64,000 nt of DNA from Trametes villosa (taxonomy: Eukaryota > Basidiomycota > Agaricomycetes > Polyporales > Polyporaceae), in assembly GCA_002964805.2 (NCBI GenBank), contig PUDQ02000056.1, forward strand, positions 434,001 through 498,000, in the 5' to 3' direction. The notes below the pieces were generated by a model, which made no database searches, was not told the origin of the DNA, and worked only from the letters and a program-made list of their open reading frames with translations. Position 1 is the stretch's first letter. The number at the start of each line of letters is the position of its first letter. The translations under genes and the position numbers were made by a program. Below are positions 1 through 11,240 of this stretch, piece after piece.

Positions 1-1097
1 TGCTCGCCGGCCCTCGATACTAACAGCGCCTTTTCACAGATACAGCATCCCGCTGTACAGCGACATCAGCCTCTTTTCTGTACGTCGCTCACTCCACCAC
101 ACGCTGTCTTACCCTGTTCCGGTCGGTTTTTGCTGACTCTGGCTATGCGGCGGCTTGCAGTGGAGCTTGTATCTCGGCCTGTCCGTGGAGGCGACAGTTG
201 ACTTGATAGTCGCCGTCGCGCAGTGTCTCCTCCTAAAGAGCTTCGAGACCGGGATCCGGAGGTGCGCCCGCCCCGTCCATCCCTCACTCTGGCGGCATCC
301 AACTTAAGCTGACGTGTTTGCCAGGACGGACTCTATCATCAGGGTGCTCATCACCTATAGCATCAACACAGGGCTCCTGACGAGGTGCGTCAGCGCGGTG
401 GCCGGCGTGTTCGGATCCGGGAGTCGACCGCTGACTTTGACGTCTCTTCCCGCAGCCTGTGTGCCATCGGCGCTCTCGTCTCGGTCAGTACACCCCCCGT
501 CTCGTCTCAGTCTCGTCTCAGTCCACGCTCACGCCGCCTCGCATCCGCACAGTACGCCGCGGACCCGACGAAGTTCATCTACTTCGCGTTCTACTTCGTC
601 CTCAGCAAGCGTACGTCCTCCCCTCCCCCCTTCCCCCTTCTCTCCCCGCGCCTCGCACTTCCACGTGAGGCTGACGCCGACGCGCAGTGTACGTGAACTC
701 GCTGCTCGCGACGCTGAACGCGCGCGGGTCGCTGCTCGGCGGGCGCACGCGCGCGCCGCGCGTGAGCAAGATCGCGTTCCGCACGCCGACGGCGTCGACG
801 GACCCGAGCAGCTCGCGCTCGTACGACCCCGCCTCGCTCGAGGCCGGGAACAACGTCGAGGTGCGCTGCCCCTCTTCTTCCCCCTCCTCCCGTCTCCCTC
901 CTCCCGTCCCCCCATCTCCCGCGTCCCGTCTCCCGTTTCTCCGCTCGCGTGGGGCTGACGGGGCGCGTGCACTGCAGTTTACGACGGTGATCACGGGCGA
1001 CACCCCGTCGGGGCTGTGCGACGACACGGACGACATCGCGCTGGAGTGCATATGCGCGAAGGACAAGGACAGCAAGGGCGCCGAGTCCTTCCCCTAG
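1..1097 (+). CDS. DUF6534-type multi-pass membrane protein, 3' part (5' end outside window)
   Basis: Seven exons can be joined in one frame: 40-79, 161-261, 325-384, 456-483, 553-610, 688-860 and 978-1097, ending in TAG. All introns are GT-AG. The protein has the hallmark stretch of the fungal DUF6534 family: a hydrophobic helix, a basic turn followed by RTDSIIRVLITYSINTGLLT, another helix ending FYFVLSK, then LYVNSLLATLNARGS. After that comes a Ser/Thr-rich cytoplasmic-looking tail. Members are predicted seven-helix membrane proteins of unknown function that are strongly expanded in Agaricomycetes. The first helices are missing because the gene begins before base 1. One exon (456-483) is only 28 nt. 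Nothing in the visible part is broken, so this is probably a functional gene. A decayed copy of its 3' end lies at 10.7-11.2 kb. The family assignment comes from recalled family motifs, not a search. Confidence 0.78.
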
Positions 1098-1298
1098 CGC
1101 TCCGCGCCCGGCGTCCCCGAAGGCGCCCCGACGCTCTGAAGCCCCGATGCCGCCCCGCCCGCTCGCCTGCTTCTCCTCGTGTCCGCCCCTCATGGCCGCC
1201 CGCGTCCCGAGTTCCGAGCGTCCGATCCCGATCCCGCACCCCGCTACGCGTTACGTCCTGCCACGCCCCGCTGCCATGAACTTTCTTGCTCGGATGGA

Positions 1299-1327
1299 CG
1301 GGATGGATGGATGGATGGATGGATGGA
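1299..1327. repeat. GGAT microsatellite
   Basis: About six copies of the tetranucleotide GGAT stand in tandem about 200 bp after the stop codon of the DUF6534 gene, probably in its 3' UTR or downstream flank. Confidence 0.9.
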
Positions 1328-1479
1328 AACTTGAAGTACCTTTACCGCAGCACCTATCCTACGCCTAATGTTCTTGTGTTCTGCTTTTGCATGTATCGCG
1401 CGTATGCTGTATCATACCGGCCTGGTTTGACCTCGACGCCTACGCCGGTGGTGAGGCCTCCTGCTCACCGTCGACTCCC

Positions 1480-2046
1480 GCACCACGCCGCAGCGCTGGG
1501 CGTCATCGGCTGCCCGAACCTGGCCGTTTCTGTAGCGGACCGCTCGGGCACGCGCGGCTGCATCTTCGTCGCCGTGCGTGCGCCTCTCGCTTGAGAGCCC
1601 CTTCTCCGCAGCTGACGATCCCGCCGCCGACGGCGGAGACATCGGACTTCCTGGAGAGCGTTGCGCAGGCGCACGCAAAGTTGAGCTTCAACGAGCGCGT
1701 TGCGCAGCTCCTGGGCATCACACGCGCGCCGACGCGGATGAAGTCCTGTGCGCTCGCGCGTGGGGACGGCGGCGCGTACCTGCGATAGCATGTCGACGGG
1801 TGCGGGGTACGAGGAGAAGATCTGGGTAATGAATCCTTCTTCACGTTCTCAGGCACTGGCTGAACTGTACCACAGGACGATGCACTGGGCGCCGTTGTGT
1901 TCGACGAGGCGGGTGGTGTCATCACCGCGGTAAAGAGAGCCCCTCGACTTCGGGCTCGAGAGCACGCTGGGCGAGAACTTCGGTGTGGTCGCCGCGAGCG
2001 AGGACGCGCATAGTAGGGTCATTGCCGCCGTATTGGCGGCCCTATC
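1480..2046 (+). pseudogene. 3'(2'),5'-bisphosphate nucleotidase (HAL2/MET22-like), C-terminal remnant
   Basis: Broken coding pieces spell the C-terminal half of the PAP phosphatase of the inositol monophosphatase superfamily, which removes 3'-phosphoadenosine 5'-phosphate during sulfate assimilation. Pieces in order: LGVIGCPNL and GCIFVAVR (about 1497-1580), FNERVAQLLGITRAPTRM then CALARGDGGAYLR (1690-1787), GYEEKIW (1806-1826), and DALGAVVFDEAGGVIT (about 1881-1928), which is the degenerated metal-site motif 2 region. A frame change near 1932 follows, then PLDFGLESTLGENFGVVAA. The N-terminal half with metal motif 1 is absent, frames change at least twice, and the WDxAPG element is damaged. 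It is therefore a remnant, not a gene. A second, differently broken copy lies at 13585-14115. Confidence 0.8.
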
Positions 2047-2456
2047 GTCGTTATACAGTGCTCCTCTTCCGGTGTCGAGACAAAGTGGTTCGCAGACCGC
2101 AGGCCAGTCGTGATTGCGTAGGCCACTGCTTATGTGTGCGAAGGGGTGCGCAGACTCATGCCCACGATACGTCGAGTCCATGGCTCATGTATCTGATGCG
2201 TTTTTGTCCTACCCTGCTGCTGCAGTACCTCGCATGTCATGGCCTGTCAGCTTTGATCCCGGAGGTTAAGCGACCAGCGGAGTGTTGAATAACGTCCGCA
2301 TTAGGAAATCCCACCCAAGTTCGCCATGAGACGCCCGCACGCTTCAACACCTTGACCTCAACCACCACTTTGAGTAAGCCCATTGTCCCCCTCGTCTCCC
2401 GCAGTCAATTAAACTCATAATCTCGCACAATCAGCCGCTGCGTTCGAATTTCTCAG
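2047..2456. other. intergenic stretch
   Basis: No coding region, RNA gene or repeat is recognised between the HAL2 remnant and the FunK1 promoter. Short pyrimidine-rich runs near 2380-2400 are ordinary for fungal upstream DNA. Confidence 0.6.
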
Positions 2457-2527
2457 GCATTAGCCAGAACCACGCGCATCCCGCACCGTGGCTAGTTTAG
2501 CCACGAGCCATCTCGAATCCCTATATA
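2457..2527 (+). promoter_or_regulatory. FunK1 core promoter with inverted repeat and TATA box
   Basis: An inverted repeat GTGGCTA-gtt-TAGCCAC occupies 2488-2504. It is followed 15 bp later by a TATA-like CTATATAT at about 2520-2527. A further half-site, TTAGCCAGAACCACGC, lies at 2459-2474. The same arrangement (half-site, inverted repeat, 15-16 bp gap, TATA) precedes all three other FunK1 copies in this window, with only the 3-base centre changed. That makes it a strong candidate for a regulator-binding site. The start codon follows about 75 bp after the TATA. Confidence 0.7.
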
Positions 2528-2601
2528 TCGCGCTACTTTCCTACCAGGTACATGACCGCTGTTCTCCCTCACACTCTTCCGCAGGAGGGATCCTCACCAT
2601 C

Positions 2602-5600
2602 ATGCCTCTGCCATCAGGACCCGTGTTCTTCACCGCCCCCGACGACTACAAGCAAAGCCCCGTCAAGGGCCACAAGAACCACAACTTTGACCCGAGGAAA
2701 CACGACCCAGAAATCATCCCGGCGAAAGCCAGCCTAGATCGCCCGCTTCAAGTACAGTCCAGCATGGGGACCACCGTGCTCGTCGACTTCGACACCTTCA
2801 TGAAGGACATCCTCCCGGCGCTACCCACTGGCAGGAACGCTCCCAAGACTACGAAGATCACTTCAACAGAGCAGAAGAAAGCCCACACAGACTTCTTTCG
2901 TTTGTTCAACGAGAACGTGGACGAAGGAAAGAAGACCGAGAGGCAGAAAGAGGATACGATTGCGGAAGGCGTCGTGCGTGTTTATTCTACCATTCTCCTG
3001 TGTTTGGCTCGACTAAAAACACTGCAGGTGAAGATCATCAATGAGATCGGACTGCCGAACGGATACAAGGCACGGCTGTCGAGATACAAGGCAGACAAGT
3101 CTGATGATACGAGGTCGAAAGTCGATGCCGCTCTCTACGCTGAGGGCCATGCTCCTTCCGACCAGCGACCGGATTGGACTCACTGTCGGCTCTTCATGGA
3201 GTTCAAGGCGGCGGGAACCGAGCATGATCCGTGGGACGACAGAGCGGGTGCGTCACCCGAGTCCGAAGCCAACTCCCGCTCGGACGTCCGTGCACAGCTC
3301 ATCGCGTACGCATACAACACGTTCCTCTATCAACACCGTGCCGCACTCTACTCGCTCTTCTTCATCGGGAAGGAGTTCCGCGTCGCGCGATGGGACAGGT
3401 CCGGGGTCATCGTGTCACGGAAGGTCGACTACGTCGCGAAATCAGAGAAGCTAGTTCAGTTCCTCTGGCGCTTTGTTCAGCTCGACGACGTTCGTCAGGG
3501 ATTCGACCCTACGGTCACGATGATCGAAGAGGGAGACGAAGCCTACAAGCTGATGGACAAGCTGGCTCTACCTGACCCCGAAGTGGACGTCGATTACATG
3601 GACTTCCGATACTCCCATCCAACGCCTCCTGGTGCCGGAACCTCCGAGGACTCCACCGCTGCCTCGAAAGACACCCGACCGCGACAGCCCAGCACGGCCA
3701 GCAACACCTCCGGGCAGCCATCCAAGCCAGCCGCTAACACCGCCGGGCCGTCGGGCGCCCCGTCCAACTCAAAGGGTCCACACCTTGGTCGTACCCGGTC
3801 GGCGTCGAGGGCAGCCGCTCTGCAGCAGTCCGACCCCGACCTTCGGGTGGTTCCAGAGGAGATCCCCGACGACATACGTGTCTTCACGTACGTCCGGGAT
3901 AAGTTCAGGGACTCGCTAGTGCCCGGCTTTCCTCGGTACAAGCTTCGCGTCGGGAATGACGACAGGATCTTCCTCGTCGGAAAGCCGCTTTTCAGCTCGT
4001 CTTCGATGTTCGGCCACGCTACTCGGGGATATGTCGCCGTGGATGCATGCACGCGTCAGTTTGTATTCCTGAAGGACTCGTGGCGGCCGTTCTACGAGGG
4101 TGTCGAGCCGGAGGGGGTGTACCTGGCTATGTTTGCGAACGAACCGGAGATGATCGTCCCGGAGGTTCTGCGACATGGAGACGTCGCCAACCAACGCGCG
4201 TACACAGCTATCTACGAGGAGAAGCTGCGCCAGAAGGTGCGAGACGAAGAACGACGACTTGCTCGGGTGCAGGCGAAGGCAGCCGCAGCGCCTGCGAAGG
4301 CGGCGGCGACCAAACGAAGCGGTAGCAAGAAGCGCGCTCGCGAGGAGGCCGACGTCGGCGGTCGCGAGCCTCAGGCAGGCGGTGCCCCGGCTTTAAAGGC
4401 TATCGAGGGCGAAGCCTCACTTGCCCCGACCTTGCGGCACCACATCCACTATCGCATCGTCGTGAAGGACGTATGCCTCCCCTTCGACTGCTTTCGGTCT
4501 ACGTATCAGCTCATTGAGTTGATGTTCGAGTGTGTCAAGAGTGCGTGATACTCCTTCTCACTCTGAAGCTGATTTCTCATGCGCATCGCCGTTTTCCACC
4601 AGCTCACGAGCAAGCTTACACGAAGCATGGGCTCTTACATCGCGACATCAGCGCGGGAAACGTCCTCATCCTGCCGCGTCATCAGGTCACCGCTGACAAG
4701 AAAGAGAAGGTCGTATGGCACGGCGTGTTGACGGACTGGGAGCTCGCGAAACGTGTCCCAAAGGACGGCGAAGACAAGGCGAGACAGCCTGAACGGACGG
4801 TACGTGCATAGAACCATATATCCATGAGAGCACTGATTGACTTCGCAGCAGGGGACAATGCAATTCATGTCTCTCGCCTCCATGGCCTCAGGGTGGACGT
4901 TGCCCATCGTCGTTGCCGACAAACTGGAGTCGTTCTTTCACGTCATGCTCTTCTACGCCGTGCGGTACATCCCGCACACCATCGAGGACGTTGCGACCTT
5001 CGTCGTCCAATATTTCGACACCTTCATACAGCAACCCGACGGCACACACAGCAGCGTCTTGAAGGAAGCCGTCATGGCAGTCGGAAGACTGAAGTACTCC
5101 GGAAATCTCATCCACTTCCTGAAGCGCAACCGCAAGATGGAGAATCCCCTCAACAAGCTCATCCAGAAACTCCTCGAACTCATGTGTGCGCGATACCAGG
5201 TGATCGCGTACGAGGTGGAGCGTCGGCGGGTCGCCGAGGTCCAAGCGAAGCCCGCTTCATCCTCAACTGTCCAGGATGACTATCCCGAGACCTGGGGCCT
5301 TACCGACAAGTATGCCGCATTGGCACAGGCCGACGAGCAGCAACTTGCGCCAGTCACCGCGGACGAACTCCCCCCTACAGTTGTGGCGACTGCCACCCTC
5401 CTGGACACCCACGAGAGGGTTCTCAGTATCCTCATGAGCACCTTGAGGATCCGCGAGAAGGCTCTGTGGGCGGACACTGGCGTCGTTGAGAAAGATCAAC
5501 TGGCAAACTCGGGGTACGAGCCCCGGGGGCCCCGCGTCCAGAAGGCCGCGCGCTCTACAACCGGCTTCGCGACGGATGGCAGCAAGCGCGCTAAGACCGA

Positions 5601-5697
5601 GACTAGCCAATCCGTCGCAGCGTTGGATGTGCGCGCTGAAACAGACTCCCAGGTCCTGGCTTTAGCTCTCACCTGGAAGGAGAAGGGTCGTGCTTGA
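2602..5697 (+). CDS. FunK1 fungal-type protein kinase (copy 1, intact)
   Basis: Four exons, 2602-2973, 3028-4540, 4603-4799 and 4852-5697, join to a 975-residue protein. It belongs to the FunK1 group (Pkinase_fungal), kinases greatly expanded in multicellular basidiomycetes; substrates are unknown. Seen in the sequence: a beta-3-like lysine in VFLKDSWR (K473), catalytic loop HRDISAGN (D643), metal-binding TDWELAK (D673, replacing DFG, usual for FunK1), and activation segment ERTGTMQFMS, where copy 2 has the more typical W instead of M697. A low-complexity linker (about residues 330-410) and a Lys/Ala/Arg-rich stretch precede the catalytic loop. The start was set at 2602 because similarity to the other copies begins there. 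An in-frame ATG at 2488 lies inside the promoter repeat. The first intron is 54 nt, divisible by three and without a stop, so retaining it would only insert 18 residues. Confidence 0.9.
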
Positions 5698-6214
5698 GCG
5701 GATGCTGCTCGCCACTCGCTCACTCCCTATTTCGCACCTCGAGTACTTTGGTCCCCGAGACTGTACACTCTAGCCCTCAAGACAACATTCTCTCGGGACC
5801 TGGCACGCCGTCGCCTTGCGACCAACGCTCGCACAGTGCATTCCCTCAATTCGCCCACAACCGAATCTGCACGGCTAGTGTGACGTTCAAGCTTCGTATC
5901 CGGACTGGTCTCATCCGCGCTAGCGCAACATCCTTCCCCATATCCTCCCTCCAGTTCTCCCTATTGCCGTGTTTCTCGTGAGCTCCTTTCCTATGTTATT
6001 CTACTCGCTCCGAAAACGTGTGCTACCCTTCTTCCCAAACTTTATCAACGAATACTACGATTCTAACACCACTTTCCTGACTCGTGTTCACCCTCACTAC
6101 CTGCACTGTACCATACGCTTATATATGTCCTAATTACATGCCTCGTTCGCGCGCCGTCCATGATCTTGCTTGAGCCGAAAGACACCGCGTTCAAGTAATG
6201 TCTTCAGCTCCGGG
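5698..6214. other. intergenic stretch after FunK1 copy 1
   Basis: AT-richer than its surroundings, with no recognisable gene. It presumably contains the 3' UTR and polyadenylation region of the FunK1 gene. Confidence 0.6.
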
Positions 6215-7012
6215 TCGCCGAGGTTGATTGACCTCAAGAGGTGGCTCGAGGTCCGCATCCCCTGGGTCATCGTGTCTCGGGTGCGTTGAAGCAGTACGAG
6301 ACGTACGGCTACGTTACTCCTGTGAGTATTCCGGCTTTCGGATCGCCTAGCTCGTGCTGATTTTCGTGTGCAGAACATGGCCTTGCGACCTGGCTCTACC
6401 TCAACGCGTGCGGAAAGGGCGAAAAGTGCATTCCCCAGACCTGGGACATGTTCCACGAGAAGTGGGGTTTCCTCGTTATCTTCTGGAACTTCGCCGGCGT
6501 GCCCTTCGTACGTTCCACCCGTCTCCGCTTCATTCCCCCGCTCACGATTCCCCTACAGTCGTACATCTACTCGGTGGTGTACGTTCCCGCAGCTCCCGTG
6601 GGGCACGCTCAAGAACCCGTCGTTCATCCAGACCGCGCACGGCAACCGCCTCCTCACCGACGGCTGGTGGGCGTACTCGCGCAAGTTGGTTCGTGCTATT
6701 CGTGCCCTTGTGTGAGAGCGTGTGCTGACCGTATGGGCTGAACTACGTCGCGGACTGGATCATGAGCTTCACGTGGGCTCTCTGTCAGGGGACGTGCTCC
6801 GCGATCCCGTACTTCTACTCCGTCTTCTTCATCGTTGTCCTCATCCACCGTTGCGGACGCGACTTCGAGAGGTACGGTCCGCTTTCATCCCTCTGTACTC
6901 ATCGCTGAGCTGACAATGACAACTCGCAGGTGCGCGATCAAGTACGGAAAAGACTGGGACAAGTAAGTACTGCTCCATCGTCAAGTACAAGTTCATCCCG
7001 GGCATCTACTGA
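6215..7012 (+). pseudogene. Delta(24(24(1)))-sterol reductase (ERG4-like) remnant
   Basis: Pieces spell the C-terminal half of ERG4, the ER membrane reductase that completes ergosterol synthesis: LIDLKRWLEVRIPWVIV (6221-6271), a frame change, LKQYETYGYVTP, a good intron (6322-6373), [36 protein letters not shown], an intron (6508-6558), SYIYSVVY, then [61 protein letters not shown] and KYGKDWDK with KYKFIPGIY at the end. Damage: the N-terminal half is missing, roughly 40-50 residues expected between SVVY and FPQLPWG are deleted with a frame change near 6580, the acceptor before NYVADW is lost, and a 4-base duplication near 6964 creates a stop. Recognition is secure; the gene is dead. Confidence 0.85.
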
Positions 7013-10000
7013 GTTCGCTACGCGGACGTTGCTATATTGCGTACATCTAGGGCTTGTCCTGTATATACCCCAGTTGGCAAAAGGGGCCTGTGCGAAGGCG
7101 ATGATAGACACATGCTATTTGCTTCACGTCTCTCGTCCTCTGCGCTACTTTGAGAGACGCTCTGCTCGTCAAATACGACCACTGGAAGGCTGCCTCGAAG
7201 CTGAGAACGTCGAATTCGGCGGCTTGGGGGTGACGTCAAAGGCGGCGAGACGCAGCAGAGATAAGATCGGCGTGGGGGAGAGGACGGAGGGGGCGGGCGA
7301 AGCGTATACGTACCTGGGCGGGCAGGCGGCGGCGGACTTGGGATCGGTCGCGACGTGCGTCGAATCTCTCGGATGGATTGGCGGACTCTGGTCCGATAAT
7401 GTGTGCTAGTTGGCGCGCGACGGTGTGTGCTCATTGCTACGACCATGGCCGCGGATGGGCGCGCGACGATGGTGGCTGCTGCTAGGCGGACGCGGCGCAG
7501 TTGGAGTAGGAGGACCCCTGTAGTAGGCGCCCGCGTCGGTCGGCGAACAAGTCCCACGCGCGCTCTCACTCTCGTCAAGCTTGCACTCATTCCTCGTTGT
7601 CGCAACCGGCCATGTCTACACTACTCGACGCCTCCGTGCTCGATCCAACTATGTACGCCCCGGCGCCCACAACATCAAGATCGCCGCAGTCACGACGAGC
7701 ACAGCACCGCAAGTAGGCCCCAACGACGCTCGCTTGCCCCGGGCCCGCATAGTAGCACTCGTACATCTCCTCCCAGATCTCCGATCTCGCATCTCGTTCC
7801 TGCGAGTCCGCCGCGGCGCCGCCCTCGCGACCGGGATATCTCGTACTCATCTCGCATCTGCAGCCGGAACTGGAACCGCGACTTCGGAACCTCCGTCGAG
7901 AGGGACACCGCGCCGTCTCGACGCCGCGCATGGGAGGCGTCCCCACCGTCCTCGGGAGCCCCGGGAACACTACTATAGTACTAGGTACGCCTGCTCGAGT
8001 TGTTGGTGCGCGGGCCGGGAGCTCACCGAATATGCTCAGCAGGAGCGGGTCCGTCGGCGGTTACACGCCCACTGCTCGTCGGCGCAGAGGGCGGCGGTAG
8101 AACGCCTCGTCGCGCCGTATGCGCACTCCCGTCGAGACGTCTCGCCGGGACCAGACGCCGGGAGCTGCTCCACGCGCGGGCGCAGAGTACCGGGACGGCA
8201 CTGCAGAGACGCGCAGTGGCAGGACGGACGCGGGCCTCTGCGCGGGCGTGGAAGTCGCTAACCCGCAGGTCTACTTCTCATCTCGCCACCCCGGTAGCAT
8301 GTGCTCACGACGCTCCCCGGTGCTTTCAATCCCATCGCCATGCTCATCGAACCAGCCTGGCAGTCGCTAACGCCCCGGTAATGCAATAGTTACCAGTAAG
8401 TGCCTGCGCGTGCGACCACACAAAAGAAATTACTCACCTCGATCGTCTGGAACTGCAGGATAACTTCGTGCTTCACGACGGCCCCACAAATCAAGGTGCC
8501 TCCACCGCCGAGCCAAGACGCGGCTCTCAGTGCCGCTCTTCGCGGCGCAGGAGCGGGCCGACTCCGTGGCTGCGCCCGCGCGTACGCAGGACGCCGCCCT
8601 TCGCACTGTCGCTCACGCTGCCGGGAGGAGTCCGGAGGACGTAGTGGGGTGCATCGTCTCCGTGTCGGCGACGTCCCGGAGCGAGGTGTCGTGCACGGAC
8701 AAGAGTGTCGTCCCCGGGAGGCGGGGCAGCTCGACCCGGATACAGTATGGAGGTCGCCGAGCTCGGACGCGGGCGCGGCAAGGAGTACCGCGCCCGGCTG
8801 GACTAGATGTCCGAGGCGGACGACGGCAGGCGGATGACGACGACGACGACGACGACGTCGGATTGGGCCGGGAGCGCGAAGCGGTGCTCCGGACACCCCT
8901 GTCCTGGCGGTGACACAGCTGCGGTCGCCGGCGCGCACCTCGCGCGATACCTACGGGGCAGAAGGGATACTCAGAACCAGCTCCCGGGAAGATAACAGAT
9001 CGCACGGGGACTGTACGTACAGGTGAAGCGCGCAGCGCCGATATCCGGTAACCGAGCCCAGTCTCCTCGGTATCGCAAAGGTAGGGGCTTCCTTCGTCTA
9101 CTCGCGTAGACGACGCATGCTCACGACGCTTCACGCGATGCCCATAGTCCTCACCATATCGTGTGTGCTTCTGGGGGCGCGTCGACGGCCGGTAGCACAC
9201 TGTATGGCAGAGCGGCGTGCGTGTGCGCACGGTGAGCCTCTACGCCGATATGAAGACGGGATAACTCACCTTATTTGTGCAGGTTCTCGGTACAGTGCCT
9301 CGGGCGAGTCTCGGAAGGACGCAAGACACACGGAGAGACACGATCTCTGTGCCTCAGGACGACTTCGCGCGAGCGCCGTCCAGCGTCGGGGCGTAGTCGT
9401 GTACGCAGGGGAAGCGTGTCGAATGGGTCCCTCGTGGCACGACCTTGAGCGCGGTGACGGAGCCCAGTTCCTGGCGGAGTGGGGCGACCGGAGCGCAAGA
9501 AGCAGGCGGTACGCGCCGACGGCGACACGCTCGGAGCGTGACCCGTCGGCCGTTATGCAGCCCGGGCTTCCCGTGCGAAGCAGGCGACTCGCAGGATACC
9601 TGCGGGACGACGGAGACGGTCACGCCGCGTGTTCAAGGCGGGAGGAGAGCGGTCAAGTACTGTACGTACATGAAGTGCGCGGGTGCACGCGCTGCGAATG
9701 CACCACGACCGTGAGCTTGAGGGAGGTCGTCTGTAGGTGTTCCCGGGGTGCCGTGCTCACTGCCGGGTGAGGCGCGCGGCGCGCGGCGGTGTTGCAGAGC
9801 GAGTAAGGTTGGGGAGATGCAGGAGGCGTAAGGCTGATGTTTGGAGGGCAGCTGTTACGGCCGGAGGGGTACTGCACAGCGGTGGGTCGAGGCGTCCCGC
9901 GCGTGAGTCGCGAGCGTGCCCTGGGTTTCGAGGGACGGCAGAATGGTCGTACAAGCGGAGCGTGGCGTGACGGGAGACGGGGGCGAATGGGATTGGGGTG

Positions 10001-10590
10001 TGGAGGCAGTAGGAGGGCGCGCCTGGATGTACGGCCGAGACTGCCATCCGTGAGCAATGTAACCGTGTTTCGGGTAAAATACAAACTCACTGTTGGTGTG
10101 CTCGTCTAGTCTGTGCCGTCCGCTTTCGTGGAACGTCGCGCGTGCGTTGCTACCAATGTTGTGTGCGCCGCGCGCTCCCCTCGGCCTGAAGCACGTCCGA
10201 TGGGTTGCGAGACCCGGAAACTGCTTCACCGCAAGCCCGCGCGGCACGACCGTATGTAAGGGGCCGGAGGCACTCACCGCGCGGCAGGCACTCTGCACCA
10301 CTCACTGCGCGCGGGCCGTCATCCCAAAGTCCCGGCAGCGCAGCGCTACGTGCGCGCACGATCCGGGAGGGTGGTGCGCGCCCTGGAAACCCGCTCCGTG
10401 CATGCAGGTGAGCTGATCGGGGCAAGGAGCGGCGAGTACTCCCGGGCGGGCACAGTCACGGTGACAATTCGGACATGGCGCAGAACGATCAGCACCAGTT
10501 GTTTGCTGCAAGTGTCTATAACTCACCGCGGCTTTGTCCCACTACAGATGCCTCCTCACTGCCAGGCTCTTCTCCCAACCTGAGGTTCCG
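7013..10590. other. 3.6-kb region without a recognisable gene
   Basis: Very GC-rich, so open frames occur by chance on both strands; none resembles a protein I know. It does hold several intron-like segments with good splice signals, for example 8396-8458 (GTAAGT, TTACTCAC, TGCAG), 9232-9282 (GTGAGC, ATAACTCAC, TGCAG) and 10512-10547. These recall the intron-bearing modules at 26-28 kb and 38.6-41 kb. It may be a decayed multi-exon gene or a spliced non-coding transcript. A short GAC trinucleotide repeat lies at about 8832-8858. Confidence 0.45.
8832..8858. repeat. GAC trinucleotide repeat
   Basis: About eight tandem GAC/ACG triplets within a region with no recognised gene. Confidence 0.85.
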
Positions 10591-10735
10591 AGTCGGACGG
10601 TTCCCGGCATGTCCGGATAGACGACCGCTGGACCAAACGTCCCTTCACTAAGTATCTGTGCTATCGGCCCCCTCGTCTCGTACACCCCGCCGCCGCTCCC
10701 CCCCCTGTTTCGTCACAGTACTTGCTCACCCCGCT

Positions 10736-11240
10736 CCGAATTCGTACAGCGCGCTGCCGGCCCAACGGAATTCATCTACGTTGCACTCTACTTAACGCTT
10801 AGCAAGCGTACGTCCCTCTTGCCCCCGCGCTTCCACCGCGTCGATGCTGACCCCGCCCGCGCGAGCCGCATAGTGCACGAGAATTCGGTGCTCGCGACGT
10901 TGAACGTGCGCGGGTCGCTGCTCGATGAGCGCACTGCGCGCGCGCCGCGCGTGAGCGTGATCGCGTTCCGCATGCCGACGGCGTCGACGGACCCAAATAG
11001 CTCGTACAACCCTGCCTGACTCAGTCGCTCGAGGCCGGGAACAACGTCGAGGTGCGTCTCCCCTCTCCCGTGCCCCTCCTCACGCGCGGGGCTGACAGGG
11101 TGCTGCAGTTTACGACGGGCACTGGCAACTGGCAACAATCCGTCGGGGCTCTGCGACGACGCGGACGACCTTGCGCTGGAGAGCATATGGGTCAAGGATT
11201 GCAAGGACGCCAAGTTCTTCTCCTCGCGCCCCGCGCCCGA
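10736..11240 (+). pseudogene. DUF6534-type protein remnant (3' exons)
   Basis: Matches the last exons of the gene at the window start. FIYVALYLTLSK (about 10771-10806) corresponds to FIYFAFYFVLSK. Then an intron-like gap is followed by NSVLATLNVRGSLLDERT (about 10882-10935), matching NSLLATLNARGSLLGG. A stop follows after SSYNPA (about 11019), where the intact gene continues. The last exon start (TTTACGACGGG, 11109) and its intron survive, but its frame is disturbed by inserted bases. Upstream helices are not found. The copy is non-functional and belongs to a duplicated DUF6534-HAL2 module. Confidence 0.78.

Noticed and set aside
2548..2584. 5'UTR intron of FunK1 copy 1
   Set aside because: GT and AG are present, but 37 nt is very short and the other copies lack a matching acceptor before their start codon.
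2488..2601. Upstream in-frame ATG as the start of FunK1 copy 1
   Set aside because: It begins inside the conserved promoter inverted repeat, before the TATA box, and the extra residues have no counterpart in the other copies.
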